Shown here piece by piece: positions 35,301 to 46,448 of a stretch of DNA of 64,000 bases. The translations under genes were made by a program, and so were the position numbers. Positions within the stretch are counted from its first letter, which is position 1. Every line of letters begins with the position of its first letter. Under the pieces are notes generated by a model. That model worked only from the letters and a program-made list of their open reading frames with translations, had not been told where the DNA came from and did no database searches. The DNA comes from Marsupella aquatica (lineage: Eukaryota; Marchantiophyta): assembly GCA_973895155.1 (NCBI GenBank), contig OZ316896.1:8308001-8372000 (forward strand), written 5' to 3'.

Positions 35301-38300
35301 CCCCTGGATTATTGCTGCTTATACCTTCAGTGAGGAAAATTCTATACCATGGACATGTAAAGATGTCCGACATCAATTATAATACAATGAATGCATCTCA
35401 TTTTCGAGGGTAATATCGACGACTTCAACACACTGCGAACGCAACTTTTACAAGGTAGGAGTTTACAGAGTGAATGGGTTCCCCAGCAATACATATGTAG
35501 TGCATGACTGCATCTGAGATATCCACCCCACAACGTGCAAAGGTGCTAGTACTCAACAACTGCTCCAGGCACTTCAGTCCAAGGCATTGATGCCTCCTGC
35601 GCATTCATTAAGCACAATTTTCTAAAATCTCCACAACTTTGATAACCATCAGGGTAGGTAGCAAACGAGAATCTCTGTCACTTTCAATATGAAACAAAAA
35701 TCGCTTAAAATCCATGTTCAATAATGCAAGAAAACAATCATTTTCCACACAATTTCATATGAACTCGAAAGTTCAAACAGCAATATCATTGGGATGATCA
35801 CAGCACGTTGATGTGAAACCCACCTGTATGATGGAACTCGACCAGACGGACGTAAGGAAGCAGCTGCGTTGGCTGCCACATATGGATCGGATAATACTGC
35901 TGCTGCCACCGCTGCATCAGCCAAGTCCCTCATTGATGCAGTATGTACAGTAACATGCATGCCCAAGGCTTCTCTCACCAGCTGCACGACACGATTTTAG
36001 GTACTTCCTCCGCTTAGTAGGCAGACAGCTCACAGCAGAAGAAATTTGATAGGATAGACAGTATCATAGACTACTTTGTTTTAAATTCACTGTGGACAAT
36101 GAGTTTAGTGGAATACTAATTTGAGCGTTCCAAAGTAAGTGTGACTTCCATAAGCTCCAGATATGATGTTATGAGCATACAACAGCAAGCACAGAAGTTG
36201 AAAGCTTACTGAATATCCCTGAATTCTATGCAATACAGGCCGTAGGACTCCGCTTTAATGGTCCAGAACTATACCCCAGCGACGTCAGCAAACCGGCGCA
36301 GCAAGAGCTGTACTGCCACCCAGACAGCAAGTTCAATTTCTGGTGTACAAACTGCGTAATTGGCTTTCCCCATAGCTGCTCGTAACAAGTTTGCTATACA
36401 AGCATGTAAGAGATTCTTTGTTGATGAGCTTGAAAGTCCAGGTACCAAACACACGAAAGCGATACCCAGCTGCAGTGTTCGCTCAGAGACAAAAGCTAAT
36501 TTAACTGCATGTCTCAATCCGCCGCCTGACTGATCCATGGTTCCTCCTAACACCCTCAGCCAGAAATCGACCTGATGAGGAGACAAAACGTCAGTGAAGT
36601 TGCCTTATTAAACAGTGCAGATAAAAAGCACAGTGCATATCATCCAGCAGGCAACACAAGCAGAGGTGGACTTTGAACTGTAATACGAGGCGAGAGAGTT
36701 GTAGGGACAGTGAGGGGGCGCCGATGAAGACCTCTTCATGAGTCGGTTGCAGATCTCCAGCTCGTATCAGTACACAATATAATCTCAAATGAGCGTGTAG
36801 CCTTCCAGACCAGCCCTTCTCTTTCCAAGTTGATTTTGCGTCTGTCAATAATGCGTCCAGTATTCTTGTTGCCACTCCTTTTGTCACAGGCTGTGTCAAA
36901 GACGTTCCTTCGGGCTCGAACGGTGGGGCGTCTGTGGGGATTTCAGAGAGGGACCCTGGAGGAACGAGTGCAGGGTGGCTGTCACCATGCTTTTGGTTTT
37001 CTCCTAGAAAAGCAAGAATCCAACGCGAGGTTTTCTCTTTAGGAAAGATCAACCTAGAGAGAAACTGCAGCTCGTCGTGGAAAATCTCCAGCGTGATGTG
37101 TAAAGCCATTTCAGCCAGTGCGCATGTATTTACGAGTGCCTCTCGGCAAATTGCGGCAAACGATGGTGCCAAACGGCAAAGACCGACCAACACCGAAACC
37201 ACCGCTAGAGCACACGAAGAGGCGGAGGGTGGTGCAAACTCCTGAGATGGGGGTCCACTGAGCTCACGAGAAAGAGTCCCGCTGACTCCCAATGCTTTTC
37301 CTGTTGAGGCATGTGGGCTCCCGGGGAGATCTTCTTGTGTTTCAGTCTGTCTCGAGAGGACATTTGCCATCGCCAAAACCCCTCTCTCGACAATTGCAGG
37401 ACTATTCGCAAACGTTGTTACCAACAAAGGACAACCACAGCTAGCTGATAGGAGCCCTTTCGCCAGGACCTCTGCCGCAAGCCACAGAAAATCGAACAAA
37501 ATTGAGCTTCGGTGACGAAATGACGAGATCCTACCCTAAAACCTCAATGGCAGAGAAACCCTGCTAATACCAGGTTCAAAATAGGGCAATTGTGGCAGAC
37601 ATCAAAATGTAGAGGATGCACGCCACATGAATGTCAGAGTTTGTGGAGATCAAGATTGATTTCGGAATCGGTTTTAAAAATGTATCGTAAGGACTTGAAA
37701 AAATTTTAATTTGCGAAATACTTGAGATAGACCGGGCGTAACGACGAAAACCTGGAGATAAGAGTGTGGGGCACCGTGACACTGTCACTGGCAAAAGGCA
37801 CAGTAGCTCAGGCAAGCAAGCATCACTGCTCCACATGCTGCCTTCATCTCTTTCTTGATGCTGAGGCACTTCTTTCTCGAAATCCCGAGCTCTTCGACGC
37901 AGTGACAGAACCGCCAGCCTCACCCTCTCCTTCTGCAACACTCATTAATGTTAGAACACAGACAAGAAACAATTGGGCACCTCATTGGCCCACATTCATT
38001 CTCTGGCTAACTACCAAACCAAGAAGGCGATAAAAGTCAATGTAATTCGTCAATGCAACAGAAAATGTCCATCCAATTCCGTCCCCTCCCCCCGCAATGT
38101 CCAAACTGGCCTCTCCAAATCTCACCTCACTAGCGACCTCGAAGGCATTACATTCGTCGGTCTCGTCATCGTTCACCCACGTCCACGCTTCGCCTCTCTC
38201 CTCGCCTTCTTCCTGCTCTAATTCTGTTGGTGCTGCAGCAGGAACCAGACCAGGCAATACATTCCCGGCTGCTGCTGCTGTTGCCTCTTCCTTCGCCTCA

Positions 38301-38533
38301 GCCTCCAGCACGGACTGAGCAATCTCCACATAGTCCAAAGCCGAGTAAACAAGGGCGTTTCGAACATGTCTAGTGTTATAGAGGGACGGAAGCAAATGTG
38401 GAATTAGAGTGGGCGAGTCCGAGGCAGAGAGAGCGAGAGAAGGAAGAAAGGGCGCAGTGACAGAGGACGACAGCTGACCGATAGCCTCCACTGGAGCTCC
38501 ATACTGCAAAAACTGCAGAACACGCTCCGTCAT
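32400..38533 (-). CDS. Integrator complex subunit 2 (INTS2)-like large helical protein
   Basis: Eleven minus-strand exons: 38533-38015, 37932-37752, 37471-36687, 36571-36275, 35981-35824, 35596-35452, 35201-34737, 34509-33449, 33351-33192, 33066-32881, 32672-32400, in phase, 1409 residues (human INTS2 is about 1200). The protein is almost wholly alpha-helical. The family call rests mainly on exons 10-11: LIPMMVEGVPDMVQCLYFIG, then QVFVVALTAQLTSFYP and LPESLTAAQQVVGQV, which parallel the INTS2 C-terminal helices around its HICLDFIPEL motif. Integrator binds RNA polymerase II in the nucleus, processes snRNA 3' ends and attenuates transcription; that role is inferred. A low-complexity insert (about residues 100-130, AAAAG/EEGEE) lies in exon 1. 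The exon 3 donor could be 36687 (chosen) or a few codons further. The ATG at 38533 is used because the upstream frame has no ATG. Confidence 0.62.
34585..34662. repeat. (AAAAC)n microsatellite in an intron of the INTS2-like gene
   Basis: About 14-15 head-to-tail AAAAC units with one late interruption (acaatac). It lies in the intron between exons 7 and 8 of the minus-strand gene. Confidence 0.95.
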
Positions 38534-39600
38534 CGTTCCTCTCTCTCTCTCTCGGTCTCCTACTCTCCGAGCGGACAAATTCTCTACATCGCTTGGATGG
38601 GCGCACCACCACCAGCATCATCACGGCAGCTTCCGATCCATTCTCTCCGTGCGTCGTCCTTCTCGTTCCTGCTTTCTAGACTCCTCCACCACAAGCTGTT
38701 TCGTACGACTCCGAATCGGAGACTCGAGGCTGGGCAATCAGTCACCATCCCTTCAACCTCAGAGCCTTCTTCAAAATTTTCCTCTTCGACTTCCAATTAT
38801 TTCTCCAGCAAGTCTGCGCAGACTGGCAGAGAATTCTATTTTCATCTTCGACATCAGCACTTGACGAACGTTTCCCGTTCGCATCAATGGTGGTGACTGA
38901 TGGAGATTTCTCTGTCTCGTTGCTCTTGCAATAGGAAGGAGACTCTGTGTCCTCTTCGACATCTCTTTGAGGTCTGCGTTTCACCACAGAGTCCTCTTCA
39001 AGCTCCTCGATTTCTGTACTACTGCTGCTCCCTGACTTGCATTGTTGTGGCTGTTTGCAGATAGGAGTCCTCTCTCCACTTGAGAAGAGCCATATTTGAC
39101 AGTACTGCTTCTATAGAGCATATTGCGGCATATTGTGAAAATGAAACCCGCCTCGTCTTAATTTTCCTTTCGTACCAATCGGAAGCTTTTCACCAAAGAG
39201 AATGCATAAAGATGAACAATGAATCTCGATCTTGGGTGGAGAAAACACATACAAGCTAGTGTGAGTGTGACCATTTCCTAACTATGGGTTTCACAGGATT
39301 GTAGCAAAGGAGCTTGAGGATACTCTCATTGTGGCTGATTGTGTCATCTGCCTTATGCCGGTATTAGGGCATGTCATAGGGGCATGTTCGAGCATTGCCG
39401 GAAGCAAGGTCTTATAGTAGTGACTTTTTGGACATATCAACAGAATTGTTTCATGTGAAGATTTATATGATTCACTCTTCAGGTTTTATTGGCGAGAAGA
39501 TCAAACACTTGGTGTCTCAACTCTTACATGAGTTTGTTATCTGGTTTGAAATAGGATCCTAGACAGTGAAATAAACATTAATTTTGATTTATTCATTCAT
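38534..39600. other. Region upstream of the INTS2-like gene with an acidic minus-strand frame
   Basis: Must contain the INTS2-like promoter. The minus strand from about 39070 to 38742 reads as a Ser/acid-rich peptide (GSSSSTEIEELEEDSVVKRR, then EEDTESPSYCKSNE), which ends in a stop without a recognisable domain. From 39250 to 39600 the sequence resembles the ruined interior of the copia element next to it. Confidence 0.4.
38538..38553 (-). promoter_or_regulatory. GA-repeat in the 5' leader of the INTS2-like gene
   Basis: A CT dinucleotide run on the plus strand reads as (GA)n on the gene strand, ending 5 bases before the start codon at 38533. GA repeats in plant leaders and promoters are known targets of BPC/GAGA-binding proteins; that use here is inference. 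Confidence 0.4.
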
Positions 39601-41454
39601 GTTGTCCAATGGATTCACTAGGAATGACAATGATTGTTGCATTTACAGAAAGAGGTGGTAAAATTATTCATACTTTGGTTACATTGTGTTGGCACTGTAC
39701 ATGGATGACATAGTGATCTTGGCTGAAAATAAATCTGATGTTGTCGATCTAAAAGCAATGTTGAGCAAGGAGTTCTCAATGAAGGACTTGGGTCACACCA
39801 AGAAAATTCTAGCAATGGAGATTCATCGTGACAGGGAGCAAGTGTTATAATTATGGTTATCTCTTAGACTATATTTGGATAAAGTACTTGCCAAGTATGG
39901 GATAGAGAATGTGTGTTGTACAAGGATGGCCTAAGTAGGCCTGGTAGCGCGAAACATCTCCACTGAAAGAGTTATGGGATAGAGAATACAAAATCAGTTC
40001 ATTGGTACACTATTGGTTTCCCACTTCAAACTCTCAAAGAATGATTGCCCTTCTAGTGAGTGTGATAGACTAGCGATGAAAGAGGTTTGCCTATAATAGT
40101 GTTGAATGTGTATAGTTTAATGTATGCATGACATGCACTAGACCTGATATTGCCCACACTATTAATATTTTTGGTAGATTTATGGCAAACATGAGTAAGC
40201 TTGACTGAGGGGTTAAGTAGACCCTATTTTAGAGTTAGAAAGTTATGTAAATTCAAATTATGCTGATAACTTGGATAATAGAAAAGCTACTACATGCAAG
40301 CTATGTCTTTATCTTGGGTGAAGGTTGTATCAACTCAATCGTGTGTTACGTTATCTACTACTGAGGCTGAGTACATGGTTGCGCGTGAGACAACCAAGGA
40401 GCTATTTGGCTATATATTAATATTTGTGGGTGATCTGTGTTTTTTGCTTGGAAGACTGGTGTGTGATAATCAAAGTGCATAGCATTCGGCTAAGAACCCT
40501 CAGTGTCCGACACTATGACAAAACACATTTGTATTTTTGATATCATCTACATCTGTGAGGCAATTGAGACAAGGAGATGTTTATGAAGAAGGTGGCTTCA
40601 GAGAAGAATGCAACAGGCATGCTTACTAAAGTTTTGCCTACCGATCTAGCTTGACACATTATGTGGATATGATTAATGTGAGGGCCAAACTGGAGACTAT
40701 GTAGATATGTCACTTAGTTATATACAGGGTTATATATTGTGTATTACTTGACTCGATCATTGTGTGAAACGGAGTCAAGGTGGAGATTGTTATGTCGAAT
40801 TGACTCGAGTTCTCGACTTTAGTTAGTTTGACCTTACTACCTGGTTAGTCAACCTTTGATTACATTAATGCTATAATTAACTCTTAGATCTAGAGTTACG
40901 ACTGTACTGTAGTTATAGCTAACCTTAGTTGCATACTAGGGTAGGTTAGTCATGTTGTGCACACACTATACCCAAGCGGTGTTTGCTTGGAAAGTATGAA
41001 CTCAGGCTCATCGTTACGAAGCCAGTTGAGAGATAGGGAGAGCTTGTGTTATAGATGTTTGGTATGACTGGTCGACCTATAGTGCAATAAAGCTCCTGTG
41101 CATGTTCCTATGGACGTAGTCCCCGACGTAGTCTCATGTGAAGGTGAAGCACATATCTCTCAGTGTCGAGTACTTGTGTGTTGGATGATTTATGGGCTTG
41201 CCATTGCGATTGTCGTTTGTCCTCAACAATTAGAATTATAAGATTCGCTTAGTTAGGCCCACAAACCTCAATCCTCCTAGGGGGTATCTAGGTTGGATGA
41301 GAACATGATCTCCCTTATTTTTCACATGTATTCTCATATGCTATGGATCCTTTAGGGGTTTATTCACTCGTGATGTCTTGTCAATGCAATGTATGATTGA
41401 GTATTCTCTTATGTTCTGCATTTGCTCTCTAGTATGAGTCAATAGTTCCTTACA
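39600..41454 (+). mobile_element. 3' half of a dead Ty1/copia retrotransposon
   Basis: From about 39690 the plus strand reads as copia reverse transcriptase: the catalytic YMDD box at 39698-39709, then EFSMKDLGHTKKILAMEIHR, interrupted by a TAA and resuming with YLDKVLAKYGIENV. RNase H traces follow: TRPDIAHTI near 40138 and LSTTEAEYMVA near 40350-40380, in frames broken by stops. A polypurine tract (aaggtggagat) precedes a 3' LTR at 40788. Gag, protease, integrase and the 5' LTR are missing, so it cannot move. The 5' boundary is uncertain. Confidence 0.87.
40788..41454 (+). repeat. 3' LTR of the copia element
   Basis: Begins TGTTATGTCGAATTGACTCG directly after the polypurine tract and ends near ...ccttaCA at 41454 (or three bases later). 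About 667 bases. Its ends and several internal blocks recur in the shorter LTR-like sequence at 51086. Confidence 0.75.
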
Positions 41455-43537
41455 CCAAGTACAATATTCCCATCAAGAGAGAAACATGTACTAGCCCCAT
41501 TTTCAATCATGTTTAGCATTATTTTCCAAAATTAATCTTTATGGCTGTGAAATTAGTCTCTTGTCGCAACAACTGACATTGTCGACCTTCCAATCAAGGA
41601 AGAAGCCTATCTTTGTTGGGCCAGTAGTCCCCAACAGCATAGTCTTTTGCCAGAATTATATTAAATGTAAGATTCGTTGAAGGAGGAGATGCTGCGGTAG
41701 GAGTCCTTGTCTGGTTTTGCTAATTATTTTCTGAAAATTGATCTCCCTAGACTTAAGGAGTACCATTTCTAACTAATGGGGTGTGTGGCTAGGTGGTGGA
41801 AATCCGGGCTAATGGGAGAGACAAAATTTTAGCCCAAAGTAATCACAAAGGCTTTCTAACGAGATGTAACCTAACTAATTTTTGCCACTAAAACAAAGCC
41901 AGTCCACCGGATTGCTTTACAGTTAGTGCCACGCCCGGGGAAAGCTCCCATGAGCGTGACTGGACGTACGGAAGGATGTGACCTGTAAGCTCTACCTGTA
42001 AGACACGTCGTGTAAGCAGCATGATTATGCTAGATGGGTGGTATGCACATCCATGGAGACATGGAGTCATGACATGGACGACGTAGGGGGCGGGGCCGAA
42101 TACCGGGAAGTTTTGATCGGGCCGTTGAATCTGAGGGGAATTAATTACGCACGAACATGCGCCGTCCGATTCGAAACTCGTGCGGGAGGGGGGGGCCGAA
42201 TGAAATATCGGGCCCCTCGGCCTTTCTTCTCGTCAGCCTGTGAAGTGTCAATGTCTGCGCCTTCCGCCGCCCGTTATTGGTGCCTTGAACCCCTCCAGCA
42301 CTCTGTCGTAAGTTGTGCCTGACCCAGCCAACAATTTGTCTGCATTGCCCGGCCAGAAACGTCTCCCTCCTCTCGAACAATTTCTCTGTTCACCTTCTCT
42401 TCTTGGGGCACTCTTCTGTTTCTTTTCTTTTATTGGGTTGTTTTGCGTTTTTACCCAATGGCACTTTGATAAATGTTGACCTCAATAATAATGTTTCTCC
42501 GCACGTCTGTCGGGTTGCTGTACATGTTTTCTGGAGTCCTTGGCTAGAAATCTTGCCCACATTTGAGGTTTTTCTTTTGTCATGATTCTCGGAGGTCGGT
42601 TTGCGGAAACCGGGATGGCACTACGGTACCGGCACTGATTTGTGATCAATGCCCCGGGAGGGGAGACTGGAGAAGGGGAGACTCGAGAAGTCGCCCTATA
42701 TCCGGACTGGATCGGGAACGCTCTATATCATTTTCTCTCTCGCCCTTCCTCCGCACCCGCACTCGGCCCCGTGTTTCTCTGATCCTCTCGGTCTCGAGCT
42801 TCCGCTCGCTTTTAGATCTGGGCATTACGTGATACGGTGTTGGTTTGTTCTCCTGTCTCGTCTCGATTTTACTTTGTTCGTTGGAAGTGCATCTGCATGA
42901 CGTAATTGGTGGCAATTGTGAACGCACACAGCGAGTCGGGTGAGTGCGGAAGGAACCTAAGAGCAAGTCTGCCCGAGCCTGCCACCACCATTCATGTTCA
43001 CTGCATTTGGGTATGCTGTTGTCGTTGCTGAGCTCTTAATTTCTTAGAGCGCAGTAACAGTCGCCGTGAGTGACGAAGAGAAAGCTGCGAAAGAGTTTTG
43101 TGGGTCACGTAGAGAAGTTTCTGGAGGGAGTTTTGTAGGTCAACTGGTCGACTTCGAGACTTCAGACATTAGAGAAACGGACCGAATTGTTGCAGCAGCT
43201 GATGTACGTATGTGTTGCTCCTGGGCAACGCAGGCATTTTCATGACTTCAATTACACTTATGCCAGGTGTAGCAAGCGCGTTCTCGATTTGACTCCGGTG
43301 GAGACTACGGTACTGGACGTCGAGAGAAACTGATTGATACGTCATGACAAGTGGGATAGGGGAGAATTGGGATGCGAGAGAGTCGAGCAGTTCCCATCTG
43401 AAATAGAAACGAACATTAGTACAGTCGATTCGGGGAAGCAGGAACTAAGATCGGAACACGAGAAAGCGCAACGAAAACAGAATCAGAATTGGGAATATAT
43501 ACTAGGACCTCTGGGTGGTAGCCACTCGAACTACAGA
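41455..43537. other. Spacer and presumed promoter/leader of the MS1-type gene
   Basis: AT-rich near the LTR, then distinctly GC-rich from about 42040 (cggggccgaataccggg, gggggggccgaatg). A TATA-like gctctatatcattttctctc with a pyrimidine-rich downstream stretch lies near 42720. No coding domain is seen before 43538. The frame leading into the gene is open back to a stop at 43331 but has no ATG before 43538. Confidence 0.45.
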
Positions 43538-46448
43538 ATGTACGTCTCGGAGGATCGGGCTAAGAACCAGAGACGGGGGGAGAGGCTTTTTGGGATTCAT
43601 ACATTTGGAGATCCAGGATGCCCTTCTGATTACGATGGACCGTTCCGACACAACATAAAAGCATTTTTGGAAGAGTGCGCGGAGCCTAAGCGCCACAATA
43701 TAGAGGGTATGCCTGCGTGGTCAATTGCTCTGGAAGAGTCCCACACCCATGGCTCGCGAGTCTCTTTGCTAGTGATTGAAGAAGGAATGCGGGATTCTCT
43801 TCATCCTCATTGCGACCGTTGCCGATGCATTGGTGAGCATTCCTTCCTCTTCCTAAGGGTCGATAAAGTGCTTGCTAAGCTCCATCCCACATCCTCCTGC
43901 TTGAACTCCTGCTGCTATCTCATCGGTCCGGAATATGTAAATGATATATATCCGTCAGGAATCAAAATTCACTTCAGGACGACAATTCAATGTTGACCGT
44001 CTGATTAAGAAAGAGCTACACCTTGCAAATTTAGAAACTCCTATGTAGATGAGACTCAGTTTCCTTACGTACGCGCGTATTATCCAATTTTTTAACATGT
44101 TTATAGCTAATCTGCTGTTCGAAGCTAGATCGAAATTGACTCATTCTGGTTTTCGGACATCGAGTATTTACATGCGATCGAAGATACTATGCAGGTTGGA
44201 GTCATCACCCAGTGTCGAATAAACGGTACCATTTGATCATTCCTACCCCAGAACCGAGCCCAGAACCTGACGATCGGCCTCTGGGGTTAGTGGGACAGGT
44301 TGGAGGCAAAGTTTGCCCCAACTGCAACGACCCTATCCCGCCAACTGTAATCAGCTGTCAGTCTTGTGGAGAGGAGGCAGTACTTGGAAGCATATTGGAG
44401 TTGCAAAGCCACCTCCTCCACGGCGTCCTTCACTGCAATGGGTTTGGTCACCTCCTGCGCATCAATGGAAGAGAAAAAGGATCCAACCTGGCATCGGGCA
44501 AAGATATTATGGATCTCTGGGACCGTGTGTGTGCAATGCTCAGAGCTAGGTACAGTGTACTGACCGCATTCAAATTTGCACAAATCTTAATACTAGCTTC
44601 GATCATTTCAGTAGAGTCTGAAACTGTGGGCAAAAACCTAAACCCAAGTCTTTTCGATAATGCAAATGACACTACGTTATTGGACATTGCAATGGAGTCT
44701 ACGTAGGACAAGCTTCCGCAGTTCAATGGGGCAGCCTGTCACGATATTGCTGGCAAACAGGTATTTTAGCCAACATACTACGTACGTGCCCATAATAAAT
44801 ACGTGCTCCATATAGCGGTAGTCTAACACGTCCCTGCCAGGGCAACAATTGCATTGCTCCGGCAATATTTTGTTAGTTGTAAAGCAGTAAATGAAGCTCA
44901 TGGGATCTCCCCACCATCTGTATAGATATGTAAGAATAAGCGCCAGTTTGATTATCGAAATCGGCCCAATATCCGTCTTCACGGAAATTTGTCAATCTGA
45001 TCGGGTTGAATGGATTGCAATGTGCATCTAATGACAGGAAGGTGAGTGTGGAAGACGTGGCTAAGAAGAGAACCCTCGAGTTTAGGCTTCTGCATTCCGT
45101 GGGCTATGGTGAATGCTGGTATGGAAGATGGGATTACAAGTTTGGTCACGGAAGCTTTGGCATCACGCAGCAAATGTATGTTAAGGCGATCGAGGCAATT
45201 CGTGGCATGCCGCTGGATGTCATGGTTCAACATTTTGAAGGAGTGGATCAAGATGTACTTGCTATCATTGCCTTGTACCAACGTATCAGTGGGCTAGCCC
45301 TTCAAACGGTGGGCGACTTGATTCGTTTCATGATGGAGCTGAAAGCGAGACTGCCTCTTCACCAGACGACCAAAACTCTCTCGAAAACCTCAAAGGAGCT
45401 CGAGAAGAAAACATCTAGTGGAAATACTAACAATGCCGACATGCCCTGCCGATGGTCTGTAAAGCGCTTGGACTTAGCTACTCAAGTGATTGTGGACGCA
45501 TTGAAGAGCTGTGAAAAGAAATGGATGCCCCGGCAGGACGTGCGAGATGCAGCAAGAGTCTACATTGGTGACACAGGTCTTTTGGATTTTGTCTTAAAGT
45601 CTTTGGGAAACAGGGTGGTTGGTGGTCACGTTGTACGCCGAGCTGTGAATCCCATTACCAAGGTTCTGGAATACAGCCTGGAGGACGTAAACAGCTCAAC
45701 CGCCAATGCAAATCCCAAAGATAAATGCCAACTTGAGCCTGCATGTGAGGTTGGCCGTGCGGAGGTTCTTCGAGACATTGCCTACATCTACAAGCATGTA
45801 CTGGAAAGTTACAAGCCTGCACGGAGAGGTGTCAATAGTGTTCTGACTGCAATTCCAACAGCAGTCAGGATAATCCTTGATATAAAGCAATTCACAAAGG
45901 ACTATCGTGGAGAGATCACCCGAAAATGTGCTAACAATGAGTGGGGCATGGACGACGACGAGATGCTCAGAGTGATGTGCACGGTCGTCTTAAAAAATGA
46001 TGACCCAAGCCGCAATCGGCCGAGTCCGCCTGCAGAACTGGTGATCCTTCCACCTCATGCTACCATTGGGGATTTGAAAAAGGAAGCACAGCGGGCTTTT
46101 CGTGAGACATACCAGATCATGCAGAGCTTCACTGTGAAGTCGATTCCTGATCTTCGTAAAGACGACGAGGATCTCTTGTTTGGAACTATCGAATCTGGGT
46201 CATCTGTGATTGTCGAAGGAAGCGGAATTGACATGTGCAGTGATTGGCGCTACGAAGGAGGGAATGATATCTGGATTGTAGACTGCCCTTGCGGAACAAA
46301 AGATGACGATGGCGAAAGGATGATAGCTTGTGATGTATGTGAGGTGTGGCAGCACACTCGATGTGGGGGTATTTCTGATCTGGACGCCACTCCCCTCCGT
46401 TTCCTGTGTCACCGTTGCGGAGTCAACCTATTTCATGCCATGCTCTAA
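43538..46448 (+). CDS. MALE STERILITY1/MMD1-type PHD-finger protein
   Basis: Three exons, 43538-43832, 44195-44549, 45038-46448, in phase, 686 residues (Arabidopsis MS1 is about 670, MMD1 about 700). Family landmarks in order: HTFGDPGCPSDYDGPFRHN near residue 25; CDRCRCIGWSHHPVSNKRYH around 92-110; HLLHGVLHCNGFGHLLRING, then IMDLWDRVCAMLRARKVS; RLLHSVGYGECWYGRWDYKF with FGHGSFGITQQMY; and a C-terminal PHD zinc finger at 633-677 with all eight ligands (C633, C635, C648, C651, H656, C659, C674, C677; CPCGTKDDDG ... CEVWQHTRC). In seed plants the family acts as nuclear regulators of tapetum and meiosis in anthers, and bryophyte members have been linked to male reproductive development. The start is the first in-frame ATG, 20 residues before the conserved motif, which fits the family. 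Confidence 0.9.

Noticed and set aside
42038-42322. 94-codon frame in the GC-rich region before the MS1-type gene
   Set aside because: GC-rich DNA keeps frames open by chance; no motif, and it is not linked in phase to the gene.
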